The notes under the pieces: model-generated
What the model was told of the DNA's origin: nothing
Seen by the model: the letters and a program-made list of their open reading frames with translations, nothing else
Database searches by the model: none
From: Sulfurimonas sp.
GTDB lineage: Bacteria; Campylobacterota; Campylobacteria; Campylobacterales; Sulfurimonadaceae
Direction of reading: 5' to 3'
Assembly (NCBI GenBank): GCA_021648465.1
Contig: JAKISR010000036.1
Coordinates: 1-18,572 of the forward strand
DNA length: 18,572 nucleotides
Shown: positions 7,781-15,405 of the stretch, piece by piece
Numbering within the stretch: position 1 is the stretch's first letter
Layout: every line of letters begins with the position of its first letter
Program-made: the position numbers and the translations under genes

Positions 7781-8887
7781 ATGATTAGATCACTCTTCTT
7801 TCGTCTTCGCGTAATCCATTATGTTGGTATCATTTTATTAGTAATAAATGCTGTATTTTTTACTGATAATATTATTGGTCAAATAGTTCAAGGCATTGTA
7901 GCTACAGTTATTCTTTTTCATGATTTAGATGAAAAATATAATGGTGTTGATATGACTAACTCAATGATAGAACAACTTGAAAATTTAGAACATGGAAATA
8001 AAGTTGTTTTAAAAAATGAGTGGAATAAAGAACTTAGTGACACTTCAGAAAGTATAAATAGATTTCAAAAAATATTTCTTGAAGCTCAAAATACAGAGGA
8101 AAAATCTCATAAAATAGAAAATATCGTTGCTAATATAAATATAGACTATAATAATGCAAGCTCAAATATTGAAAAAGAAAGAAAACTACTTTCTGATGTG
8201 GTATCAATGGGAGAAAAACTAAAAATAATTCTTCATGATGATTTAGAAGATGCATTTAAATCAAAAGAAAATATAGTTGAAGTTAGTCAAAAGCTATATA
8301 TTGTTAAAGATGAAATATCTAGCATAGTTGATAAATTACAAGAAGCATCAAGTTCACAAAATATATTGGCTAGTGATTTAAGTAAAGTATCTTCAGATAC
8401 TGCACAAGTAAAAGAAGTTATTACAGTAATTGCGGATATTGCAGATCAAACAAATCTTCTTGCACTTAATGCTGCGATTGAAGCAGCTCGTGCAGGTGAG
8501 CATGGACGTGGTTTTGCTGTTGTCGCAGATGAAGTTAGAAAATTAGCAGAGAGAACACAAAAATCACTTACAGAGATAAATGCAACTATAAATGTAGTTA
8601 GTCAATCTATAAACGATACAAGTGATCAAATGAATAAAAATGCTAAAACAATTGAGGCTTTAGCAGAAGTTTCACATGAAGCATCTCAAAAAGTTGATGA
8701 AGTTAGCTTTTCAATTAATGAGGGTGTCACTCTAGCAGAAGGCACAGTTAAAAGTTATACACAAAATGCTTCAAAAACAGAAGATATCATAGAGAATATA
8801 TCAAAAATAGATAAATTGTCAAATGATTCAAAAGAGAGTATAAAAGTTATAAAAAATAGTGTTGAAGAGTTAGCTTCAATTATTTAA
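7781..8887 (+). CDS. Short methyl-accepting chemotaxis protein
   Basis: Chemoreceptors pass signals to the CheA kinase through CheW. This 368-residue protein has two hydrophobic segments close together near the N terminus (about 12-28 and 31-47) with only a few residues between, so it has no real periplasmic sensor domain. A long helical cytoplasmic region follows, ending in a signalling hairpin whose tip is at about 234-257, with the near-invariant EAARAGEHGRGFAVVADEVR. I see no clear HAMP or PAS signature in the region between (about 50-190). The signal could be sensed in the membrane, inside the cell, or through a partner. The ligand cannot be told. Confidence 0.9.
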   Translation: MIRSLFFRLRVIHYVGIILLVINAVFFTDNIIGQIVQGIVATVILFHDLDEKYNGVDMTNSMIEQLENLEHGNKVVLKNEWNKELSDTSESINRFQKIFLEAQNTEEKSHKIENIVANINIDYNNASSNIEKERKLLSDVVSMGEKLKIILHDDLEDAFKSKENIVEVSQKLYIVKDEISSIVDKLQEASSSQNILASDLSKVSSDTAQVKEVITVIADIADQTNLLALNAAIEAARAGEHGRGFAVVADEVRKLAERTQKSLTEINATINVVSQSINDTSDQMNKNAKTIEALAEVSHEASQKVDEVSFSINEGVTLAEGTVKSYTQNASKTEDIIENISKIDKLSNDSKESIKVIKNSVEELASII

Positions 8888-8895
8888 TTTTTTTT
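8862..8895 (+). terminator. Possible weak terminator of the chemoreceptor gene
   Basis: A perfect 6-bp stem TTGAAG (8862-8867) and CTTCAA (8874-8879) with a 6-nt loop lies in the last codons of the chemoreceptor. A run of eight T starts eight bases after the stem. The stem is short and the distance to the T run is longer than ideal, so this is a weak candidate. It sits between two convergent genes whose stops are 6 nt apart. Confidence 0.3.
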
Positions 8896-9733
8896 ATTTA
8901 GGTAAAGTGAGAGGAAGTTTTTTATATACCCATTCAATAAAATCATCTTTATATACTTTTATATTATTAAACCCATAGTTCTTATATAAAATATACCAAG
9001 TGATACTAGCATTAAAAACCGAATCATCATATATAATAAGCTCTTTATCTCTTTTCAAATTATATCTTAATATAAGATTTTGTTCAATTTTTTTATAATC
9101 TAATGTAGAATCATCAAAAAAACTATCTTTAAAATAATAATTGTTTGCATTTATAATATAGCCTAACTTATCATAAAATTTTGAGTTTTCTCTAGAGTCA
9201 ATTATTTGTGAACTATAAAGATTTTTTTTAAGATAATTTGTTGAGATTAAAATATTTTTCTTTTTCTTTATTTTAAAAGTACCTTTTTCTTTTGGATAAG
9301 ATTTGTCTGAAGAGACTAAAAAACTATATTCAAAGATCCATGCCATATATCCACCATCAAGAATAGAGATGTTTTCAAATCCATATTCTGTAAATAGTAA
9401 TGCTACATAACAAGAGTTTTGATATTCAGATTTTTTATCTTTGGAATAAAGAACTACTCTTGAAGTTGGGGTTATACCAACCCTTTTCATTTGTAATTGA
9501 ACAGCTTTACTTATTTCAAATTTTTCTTCAGAATGACCTTTGTCAATAAAATTATTTATATCAAGATGAATAGCACCAGTAATATGACTTTTTTTATAAG
9601 AGGAGTACGAACTAACATCTAAAATAATTAAACTATCGTTATTTAGCGATGCATGGAGTTCTTTCGGAGTTATAAAAGCGTCATATGCAAAACCATTAAA
9701 AGTAAAAAGTAGTATGGTTAGTATATACTTCAT
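8894..9733 (-). CDS. Exported double-rhodanese-fold protein lacking the catalytic Cys
   Basis: The product has two rhodanese-like domains in tandem, as in thiosulfate/3-mercaptopyruvate sulfurtransferases. Starting at 9733 gives 279 residues with a signal peptide (MKYILTILLFTFNGFAYDAF). An earlier in-frame ATG at 9784 would overlap the upstream gene by 44 nt and bury the signal, so the later start is preferred. Neither start has a strong ribosome-binding site. Domain 1 (about 20-140) has LDVSSYSSYKKSHITGAIHL and LDGGYMAW; domain 2 (about 160-279) has IDSRENSKF. Where the second domain normally has the active cysteine, this protein has IIYDDSVFNAS, an Asp in its place. The only Cys (residue 108) is not at a catalytic position. 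Sulfur transfer by the normal mechanism therefore looks unlikely. Confidence 0.8.
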   Translation of the reverse strand: MKYILTILLFTFNGFAYDAFITPKELHASLNNDSLIILDVSSYSSYKKSHITGAIHLDINNFIDKGHSEEKFEISKAVQLQMKRVGITPTSRVVLYSKDKKSEYQNSCYVALLFTEYGFENISILDGGYMAWIFEYSFLVSSDKSYPKEKGTFKIKKKKNILISTNYLKKNLYSSQIIDSRENSKFYDKLGYIINANNYYFKDSFFDDSTLDYKKIEQNLILRYNLKRDKELIIYDDSVFNASITWYILYKNYGFNNIKVYKDDFIEWVYKKLPLTLPK

Positions 9734-9740
9734 TAAAAAT

Positions 9741-10043
9741 TTAAAATGTTTGAGTATTTCTGAATTCTGATATTTCTGTTTCAACCATTTCGTTAATCAT
9801 AATTGTAAATAATTCAGATATCATATTTGGAGATACGTCAGCTTTGATTGCACAATGGCGAACTTTTTGTAAGATATACTCTACTCTATCTTTAGCTTTT
9901 ACCTCTTCAACACTATTTTTAAATGACGCAGCTTGGCGAATAAAATGGCTTCTTTTAGAGATAAGATCTACAAGTTTATCATCAAGTTTATCAATTTCCA
10001 CTCTCACTTCTTCTAATGAATTACATTTTGCGATATTTGACAT
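9741..10043 (-). CDS. Chorismate mutase type II / PchB-like protein
   Basis: This 100-residue all-helical protein fits the AroQ fold: EVRVEIDKLDDKLVDLISKR in helix 1, then SHFIRQAASFK and KDRVEYILQKVRH, and a last helix with ELFTIMINEMVETEISEF. Chorismate mutase turns chorismate into prephenate for Phe and Tyr. The related PchB makes salicylate from isochorismate, and the string RSHFIRQAASFK resembles PchB-type members. The exact activity is not decided by sequence alone. There is no attached prephenate dehydratase, so it is a free-standing domain. A GGAGAA ribosome-binding site precedes the ATG, and a hairpin lies in its leader (10067-10088). It ends 7 nt before the preferred rhodanese start. 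Confidence 0.8.
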   Translation of the reverse strand: MSNIAKCNSLEEVRVEIDKLDDKLVDLISKRSHFIRQAASFKNSVEEVKAKDRVEYILQKVRHCAIKADVSPNMISELFTIMINEMVETEISEFRNTQTF

Positions 10044-10066
10044 ATTGTTTCTCCATTTTTATCGTA

Positions 10067-10088
10067 TATTATCTAAAAAGAGATAATA
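10067..10088 (-). promoter_or_regulatory. Inverted repeat upstream of the chorismate mutase gene
   Basis: Eight-base arms TATTATCT (10067-10074) and AGATAATA (10081-10088) with a 6-nt spacer form a perfect inverted repeat in the 51-nt gap between the acyltransferase stop and the chorismate mutase start. It lies about 24-45 nt upstream of that start on the minus strand. It may be an operator, a leader hairpin, or overlap a promoter (GATAAT-like -10). Nothing in the sequence decides between them. Confidence 0.35.
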
Positions 10089-10094
10089 GCTATG

Positions 10095-10784
10095 TTAGTA
10101 AGATATATTAAATTGTTTTTTATAAGATTGTTCAAAAGATAGAGTTCTGTCTTTTGAATCTATTATATTACCTATTTCAATCTCTATAGTACGCTGTATT
10201 TTTGAATTATTTATAGCGTCCCTAAGTATATCATTTGCTTTAGAACGAATATAGACAGGGAAAATAGGTAGTTTATTTTTGATTGCTATAATTTGAGCAC
10301 CTTCTTTGAATTCTGAGATAGGAGAATTTGTTTGGTTTCTAGTTCCTTCTGGAAAAATATAAATAGAGTTTCCATCTTTTACAGATTTTTTTACATCTTT
10401 AAAAAATTCACTCATTCGAGAAGTCTCACGGTTTAGAAGAATTGTTCCTAAATTTCTAGTGAACTTACCAAAGAAAAAAGAGTTGTATAGCTCTTTTTTT
10501 GCTATCCAGTCACCATGAATATTGCTTTGCTCAGTAGCAATCTCCACTATAAGAGGATCTATAATAGTTCTATGATTTGAAGTTAAAAGATATTGACCAT
10601 TTTTAGGAATCTTTTCTTTGTTTATAACTTTGATTTTAATATTTAGTTTGTTTAGCAGTTTATTTGCGTAGATAATACGAGCTTTTTTTCTCTTGAGCGA
10701 ATCAGTTACACCTGAGAGTTTAAAACCATAGTAATTAGTAAGCCATAGAGAGTATATTGCTATTTTAATTTGATTGAATGTCAA
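10095..10784 (-). CDS. PlsC-like lysophospholipid acyltransferase
   Basis: The 229-residue product belongs to the 1-acyl-sn-glycerol-3-phosphate acyltransferase family, which makes phosphatidic acid or acylates related lipids at the inner membrane. The HX4D catalytic motif is present as NHRTIID (His71, Asp76), and the second motif as FPEGTRNQ (about 144-151), with a basic TILLNRE block between. The start is TTG at 10784: a good GAGGT ribosome-binding site lies six bases before it, and no ATG is suitably placed. It starts about 10 nt after the stop of the small upstream gene, so it belongs to the same minus-strand group. It is likely PlsC, but specificity for LPA over other acceptors is not shown. 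Confidence 0.85.
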   Translation of the reverse strand: MTFNQIKIAIYSLWLTNYYGFKLSGVTDSLKRKKARIIYANKLLNKLNIKIKVINKEKIPKNGQYLLTSNHRTIIDPLIVEIATEQSNIHGDWIAKKELYNSFFFGKFTRNLGTILLNRETSRMSEFFKDVKKSVKDGNSIYIFPEGTRNQTNSPISEFKEGAQIIAIKNKLPIFPVYIRSKANDILRDAINNSKIQRTIEIEIGNIIDSKDRTLSFEQSYKKQFNISY

Positions 10785-10793
10785 AAATTTACC

Positions 10794-10999
10794 TCAATTA
10801 GCCTTGATTAGTTTTTTTTCTTCTTTTGGGAGATGTGCAAAAGGGAGATTTTTCATACCTTGTTTTACTCCATTTTCAAATACCATAACATCTAAAGTCA
10901 TTTGGGTAGGAAAAAATCGTATTACTTTGTATAGTATTTTTTCTATTTCAAAAGATATTTTTTTATTAGAGAGCTCTACGCTTTTTTTTTCTTAGCCAT
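10794..10999 (-). pseudogene. Small basic protein gene with A-tract frameshift
   Basis: The 210-nt gap between the S1-domain gene and the acyltransferase holds an open frame that looks coding but is out of phase with its start. An ATG at 10999 overlaps the S1-gene stop, with an AGGAA site about ten bases upstream, and reads MAKKKKA then TAG. It crosses a run of nine A (10982-10990). With one more A it would read on through AGC GTA GAG into about 62 further codons (including FEIEKILYKVIRFFPTQMTL and NLPFAHLPKEEKKLIKAN), ending at TGA 10794-10796, giving 68 residues. The first in-frame ATG after the run leaves only 35 residues. It could be a pseudogene, a sequencing slip, or expressed by slippage on the A tract. 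I do not recognise the function. Confidence 0.65.
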
Positions 11000-11840
11000 T
11001 TAAATATATTCCTGTATTTTTTACTGTTATTTTGTCAGCATTTTGTAATGATGTAAGTGCGCGTTTAAAATCTTTTTTACTTAAACCAAATATATTTTTT
11101 ATAAGATCAGCATCACTTTTATAGTTATAAGGCATTGACCCACCACTTTCTTGTATAAGGACTAAAACCTTATCTGCTGAATTAGTATTCTTTTTTGATC
11201 CAGCTTTACGAAGAGATAAATCAATATTTCCATCTTTTCGTATAGTTTTTATAAAAGCTTTTTTTTCATCGCCAATATTAATATTTTCAAAAATTTCATT
11301 ATGATAAATTAGACCTTCATATTTATCTTCAACAATACATTTAAAACCAAGTGGGGTTTTGGAGATAATTAAGATTCTAATTTCTTGGTGAGGCTTTAAG
11401 CCTTTTACTTTTTTTTCAAAAAAACTTGTTGTTTTTTCAGTACCAACTAATCTATGAGTTTTTTCATCATATACAACTTTTAAAAAGCGTTTATCGCCAA
11501 GCTTAATAGGCTCTTTTTGAAACATATTTGGAACAAGAAGGTCTTTACTTAAACCCCAGTTCATAAAAGCACCAAAAGGAGCAACATCTATACACTCAAA
11601 AAAAGCAAATTCATCAAGCTTAGCGACAGGTGTAAGCACAGTAGCAACAAGTCTATCTTCTGAATCTGTATAGAGAAAAACATCAACAAGTGAGCCTTCT
11701 TTCATCTCATCAGTTAAGTATGGACCAGGAAGCAGTACATCGTTTCCATCTTGGGCCATTAAGTATGCACCAGGTGTTGTTAGTCTGTCAATTAAAAGAG
11801 TGTTGATTAATCCGAGTTCTAAGTATTCGTTTTGTGTCAT
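10992..11840 (-). CDS. S1-domain RNA-binding protein, CvfB/YitL type
   Basis: The 282-residue product matches the CvfB layout: three S1-like OB folds (about 1-65, 70-140 and 145-215) and then a winged-helix end (about 225-282). The segments PGAYLMAQDGNDVLLPGPYL, VAPFGAFMNWGLSKDLLVP and YEGLIYHNEIFE are typical, as is GNIDLSLRKAG at the end of the last S1 fold. CvfB in Staphylococcus binds RNA and influences virulence gene expression; here only RNA binding can be inferred. It is the first gene of the minus-strand group running to 8894 and is divergent from pyruvate kinase. Its stop overlaps the start of the small broken gene. Confidence 0.87.
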   Translation of the reverse strand: MTQNEYLELGLINTLLIDRLTTPGAYLMAQDGNDVLLPGPYLTDEMKEGSLVDVFLYTDSEDRLVATVLTPVAKLDEFAFFECIDVAPFGAFMNWGLSKDLLVPNMFQKEPIKLGDKRFLKVVYDEKTHRLVGTEKTTSFFEKKVKGLKPHQEIRILIISKTPLGFKCIVEDKYEGLIYHNEIFENINIGDEKKAFIKTIRKDGNIDLSLRKAGSKKNTNSADKVLVLIQESGGSMPYNYKSDADLIKNIFGLSKKDFKRALTSLQNADKITVKNTGIYLNG

Positions 11841-11952
11841 AGTCTTTCCGTCGTTTAAGTAGGAGAAATGTCTCTTTACTTATTAATTAGTAATGACATT
11901 ATATCCTTTTTTGAATTTTGTGATATCATTATCACTAAATAAGGAGCCTTAA
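11841..11952. promoter_or_regulatory. Divergent intergenic region with a small dyad
   Basis: These 112 nt separate the divergent S1-domain gene and pyk and should contain both promoters. A dyad GTGATA-TCAT-TATCAC (11920-11935) stands close before the pyk ribosome-binding site (AAGGAG, 11941-11946) and could be an operator or simply AT-rich chance. TATTAATTAG (11881-11890) may be part of a promoter on either strand. The read GATAATGATA on the minus strand recalls half of a Fur box, but the second half does not match. Confidence 0.35.
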
Positions 11953-13398
11953 GTGAAAAAAAGAACTAAAATTTTAGCCACAATTGGTCCCGCTTCAGAC
12001 ACCCTTGAGAATATTGTAAATTTAATCACAGCTGGTGTAAATGTATTTAGACTAAATTTTAGTCACGGAACTTATGAATACCATCTAGATGTTCTTACAA
12101 AAATTCGACTAGCTTCAAAAAAGACTGGTTTGGTTGTAGGGGTTCTTCAAGATATAAGTGGACCAAAAATTCGCATTGGGGAACTTGCTCATGATTTTGA
12201 ACTAAAAGAGAACGATACAATCACTTTTCATAAAAAAACAATAGTTGGCAAAGCCACATCACAAAACAGTTTTGATGTTTGTATTAATTATCCAGAAATT
12301 TTATTACAACTTTGTGTTGGAGATTATATCTATCTTTATGATGGAATAATTCGTACAAAAGTTCTTAGGTGTGAAGACGACAGAGTTGAAGTTATAGTTG
12401 AAAACTCTGGAACTCTGTCTTCAAAAAAAGGTGTAAATTTTCCAAATACAGCTCTTGGAGTTGATGTTTTAACTGCCAAAGACCGCAAAGATATGGCATG
12501 GGGTGTACAAAACGGTGTTGATTTTATGGCTATCTCTTTTGTGCAAAATGAAAGCGATATGTTAAATGCTAGAGAGATACTAGAAAAACTCGGTGGAAAA
12601 CAGATGCTTATAGCAAAAATAGAGAAGTTTGATGCTATTAAAAATATAGATGCTATTTTAGAGGCTTCAGATGGTTTGATGGTAGCTCGTGGAGATTTAG
12701 GGATAGAGGTACCTTATTATGAAGTACCAAATCTTCAAAAAATGCTTATACATAAAGCAAATTTAGCAGCTAAACCAGTTATTACTGCAACACAAATGTT
12801 ATTATCAATGACACATAATGAACGCGCAACAAGAGCAGAAATAAGTGATATTGCAAATGCTGTGATGGACGGAACTGATGCTGTAATGCTCTCAGAAGAA
12901 AGTGCTGTTGGAAAACATCCAATTCTTGCAGTAAAAACTATGTTTGAGACCATAAGGGAGGCAGAAAAAGAGTACAACTATTTTCAATTTGAGAAAATTA
13001 AGTGCAATGATTCAACTAACGCTATAGATGAATCTGCTGTAAGATTAGCTAGGGATTTACATGTAAGTGGAATTTTATCCTTAAGCGCATCTGGTAACTC
13101 TGTTAGAAAATTAGCTAAATATCGCCCTTCAAATACTATTTATGCTATCACGCATGATGACAGAGTAAGGCAACAACTCACACTATCTTGGGGAATTATT
13201 CCAGCATTTTCAGTGAAAAAAAGCTCATTTGGTCAAACAATAAAAAATGTAATGCAAAAAGGTTTAGAGTCTAAAATACTAGACAAAAAAAATAGTTATA
13301 TACTAACAGCAGGAGACCCCATCGGAATTAGTGGCTCAACAAATACGATTCGCCTACTTAGAGAAAAAGAGATGGAATTTTTTAGAACACTGAAGTAA
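11953..13398 (+). CDS. pyk: Pyruvate kinase
   Basis: Pyruvate kinase converts phosphoenolpyruvate and ADP to pyruvate and ATP in the last step of glycolysis. The 481-residue protein has full length and motifs: TKILATIGPASDTLENI at the start, FRLNFSHGTYEYH (about 32-44), QDISGPKIRIGEL, IAKIEKFDAI with the catalytic lysine, DGLMVARGDLGIEVP, and TRAEISDIANAVMDGTDAVM followed by LSEESAVGKHP. The usual text there is LSGE(T/S)A, so LSEESA is a small variation. The start is GTG with an AAGGAG site six bases upstream. It faces arsB with only 24 nt between the stops. Confidence 0.96.
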   Translation: MKKRTKILATIGPASDTLENIVNLITAGVNVFRLNFSHGTYEYHLDVLTKIRLASKKTGLVVGVLQDISGPKIRIGELAHDFELKENDTITFHKKTIVGKATSQNSFDVCINYPEILLQLCVGDYIYLYDGIIRTKVLRCEDDRVEVIVENSGTLSSKKGVNFPNTALGVDVLTAKDRKDMAWGVQNGVDFMAISFVQNESDMLNAREILEKLGGKQMLIAKIEKFDAIKNIDAILEASDGLMVARGDLGIEVPYYEVPNLQKMLIHKANLAAKPVITATQMLLSMTHNERATRAEISDIANAVMDGTDAVMLSEESAVGKHPILAVKTMFETIREAEKEYNYFQFEKIKCNDSTNAIDESAVRLARDLHVSGILSLSASGNSVRKLAKYRPSNTIYAITHDDRVRQQLTLSWGIIPAFSVKKSSFGQTIKNVMQKGLESKILDKKNSYILTAGDPIGISGSTNTIRLLREKEMEFFRTLK

Positions 13399-13420
13399 TC
13401 TGGGTCGAGCCCAGAATGAC
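13399..13420. repeat. Small palindrome between pyk and arsB stops
   Basis: TCTGGG-TCGAG-CCCAGA (13399-13415) followed by ATGAC lies between two convergent genes. It is the most GC-rich spot in its neighbourhood. On the minus strand it reads GTCATTCTGGGCTCGACCCA, which resembles the short dispersed palindromes of the form GTCATTCCGGGCTTGACCCG seen in many proteobacteria. It could act as a weak bidirectional terminator, but no T run follows on either side. Confidence 0.45.
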
Positions 13421-13422
13421 AA

Positions 13423-14676
13423 TTATATAAGCGAGAGTAAAACCACCAGCAAAATTGGTGGAGTCACAATAAGACCAAATTTAGAATAAGTCCAAAAATC
13501 TATATGTACACCTTTTTTACTTAGTGTATGAAGCCAAAGAAGCGTTGCGAGTGAGCCAAAGGGTGTCATTTTTGGTCCTAAGTTACAACCCACTATATTT
13601 GCGTAAACCATAGCTTCATTTGCTATATTTGTTAGTGCAATATCCATAACCATAATAGTTGGCATATTATTCATAAATGCACTTAGAAATGCTGCTAAAA
13701 ACCCAGTTCCCACAACTGCGACTACTTCACTTTGAGAATTAAGGTAAACCAATATTTCAGTTAGATAATCTGTTAATCCTGCATTTTTAAGTCCATAAAC
13801 TACGATATAAAGACCAAGGGAAAACCATACAACTTGCCAAGGTGCCTCTTTTATAATTTGTTTTGGCTCAACCGTTTTCATCAACGAGGCAATTAGTAAA
13901 AATATAATTCCACCACCAAGAGCAAAAACCGATATAGGGATATCATAAATATCTCCGATAAAATAACCAGCTAGTAAAATTGCTAAAAAAAACCATGAAA
14001 AATTAAATAGTGCTTTGTTTTTAATAACCTCCTCAGGATTTTTAAGAAGGTCAATATCTACAGTTTGTGGTATATCTTTTCGCAATACTATCCAAAGAAC
14101 AATCATAGTCGCTATTACACTTACAAAATAAGGAATAATCATGTTTGAGAAAAACTCCGCAAAACCAATATCAAAATAGTTTGCAGTTACTATGTTTGTT
14201 AAATTTGAGAAAACAAAAGGTAGAGATGCGCTATCACTTATAAATCCACCAGCTAGTAAAAAAGCTAAAATAGTTTTAGTATTAAGGCGAAGTATATTCA
14301 TCTTTGCTAGTAAAATTGGAGTTAAAATTAATGCTGCGCCATCATTTGCAAAAAGTGCTGAAACTATAGCCCCTAAGATGATAGAATAAAAAAACATCTT
14401 ATGTCCACTACCATTTGAAAATTTTGCCATCTTAAGTGCAGCCCATTCAAAAAAGCCTATCTCATCTAAAACCATAGATAAAATAATAATCCCAATAAAA
14501 GCAAGTGTAGCATCCCAAATAATATCAAAAACTATAACAACATCGTTAAAACCCACCACTCCAAATACAAGTGCTACAATTGCTCCAACAACAGCTGTTG
14601 TACCAATCTGTAATCCACGAGGCTGCCAAATAATAAAAACAAGAGTTACTAAAAATATAAATGAAGCTATTAACAC
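13423..14676 (-). CDS. arsB: ArsB-type arsenite efflux permease
   Basis: ArsB expels arsenite or antimonite across the inner membrane. The 417-residue product has about ten to twelve hydrophobic helices and segments strongly typical of ArsB: WDATLAFIGIIILSMVLDEI, then GFFEWAALKMAK, SALFANDGAALILTPILLAK, and GGFISDSASLPFVFSNLTNI. Later NNMPTIMVMDIALTN and CNLGPKMTPFGSLATLLWL complete the pattern. Its start overlaps the end of the arsR-arsC fusion by 7 nt on the same strand, so the two are one operon. No ArsA ATPase gene is seen, so transport is likely driven by the proton gradient. Confidence 0.92.
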   Translation of the reverse strand: MLIASFIFLVTLVFIIWQPRGLQIGTTAVVGAIVALVFGVVGFNDVVIVFDIIWDATLAFIGIIILSMVLDEIGFFEWAALKMAKFSNGSGHKMFFYSIILGAIVSALFANDGAALILTPILLAKMNILRLNTKTILAFLLAGGFISDSASLPFVFSNLTNIVTANYFDIGFAEFFSNMIIPYFVSVIATMIVLWIVLRKDIPQTVDIDLLKNPEEVIKNKALFNFSWFFLAILLAGYFIGDIYDIPISVFALGGGIIFLLIASLMKTVEPKQIIKEAPWQVVWFSLGLYIVVYGLKNAGLTDYLTEILVYLNSQSEVVAVVGTGFLAAFLSAFMNNMPTIMVMDIALTNIANEAMVYANIVGCNLGPKMTPFGSLATLLWLHTLSKKGVHIDFWTYSKFGLIVTPPILLVVLLSLI

Positions 14677-15374
14677 CCTAACTCTTTTTTTACTTTTGGA
14701 ATTAACTCATTTTTTATACACTTTAAAGTTTTTTCAAACTCTTCAAACTCTTTACCATCAGGGTCTTCAAAACCAATATGAATCACTTTAGAGTGTGAAA
14801 ATATTGGGCAAGACTCTTTTGCATTATCACAAACAGTTACAACCAGGTCAAATTTTGTATCAATAATCTCATCAATAACTTTACAATGGTATTTATCATC
14901 CCAAGAACCATCAAGCTCTAAAGCTTTTTTTGCATAAGGATTTACTCTACCACTAGCCTTTACTCCACTACTTTGGGCCTCTACCCCATCTATATATTTA
15001 TTTATTAATCCCTCTGCAATTATTGAACGGCAGCTATTTCCTGTACATAAAACTAATACTTTTTTGTCTATTTTACACCCTTTATTTAACATAGGAGTTT
15101 GTATAGCTAGATAGCTTATCTCTTTTAAAATTGATTGTCTAAATTGATCAAGAGGGTCTCTGATACTATAAAACGCCCAACGACCACGCCTATCTACTTT
15201 TAAAAACTTTGCGTCTTTTAAAATTTTTAAATGCCTTGAAATTCTAGATTGAATCATTCCAAATGAATTTTCAATATCACATACACAAACTTCACCATTT
15301 TCATAAATAAAATGTAGTATTTTTACTCTTGTTTCATCATTTATAGAGCTAATAGTTTTAAGAAATATTTCCAT
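14670..15374 (-). CDS. ArsR-ArsC fusion: arsenic repressor plus arsenate reductase
   Basis: The 234-residue protein joins two arsenic functions. Residues 1 to about 90 are an ArsR winged helix: EVCVCDIENSF holds the arsenite-binding cysteine pair Cys30/Cys32, and MIQSRISRHLKILKDAKFLK is the recognition helix region. From about residue 104 a low-molecular-weight-phosphatase fold of the thioredoxin-linked ArsC type follows: VLVLCTGNSCRSIIAEGLIN gives the P-loop (Cys110, Cys115). VCDNAKESCP gives the Cys182/Cys189 pair matching the Cys82/Cys89 relay of S. aureus ArsC. All key cysteines are present, so both halves look active. It should repress the operon until arsenite binds, and reduce arsenate for export by ArsB. 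AGGAAG lies about seven bases before the ATG. Confidence 0.93.
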   Translation of the reverse strand: MEIFLKTISSINDETRVKILHFIYENGEVCVCDIENSFGMIQSRISRHLKILKDAKFLKVDRRGRWAFYSIRDPLDQFRQSILKEISYLAIQTPMLNKGCKIDKKVLVLCTGNSCRSIIAEGLINKYIDGVEAQSSGVKASGRVNPYAKKALELDGSWDDKYHCKVIDEIIDTKFDLVVTVCDNAKESCPIFSHSKVIHIGFEDPDGKEFEEFEKTLKCIKNELIPKVKKELGC

Positions 15375-15405
15375 AGTATAACTTCCTATATCTTTTTGAA
15401 ATAAT

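Noticed and set aside
9734..9784. Longer start for the rhodanese protein
   Set aside because: It would overlap the chorismate mutase gene by 44 nt and place 17 polar residues before a clear signal peptide.
10774..10995. Open frame of 73 codons on the + strand
   Set aside because: It is antisense to the frameshifted small gene, whose minus-strand frame has the better protein composition, ribosome-binding site and operon spacing.
11920..11938. Fur box before pyk
   Set aside because: Only the first ten bases match the GATAATGATAATCATTATC consensus; the second half does not. Kept only as an unnamed dyad.
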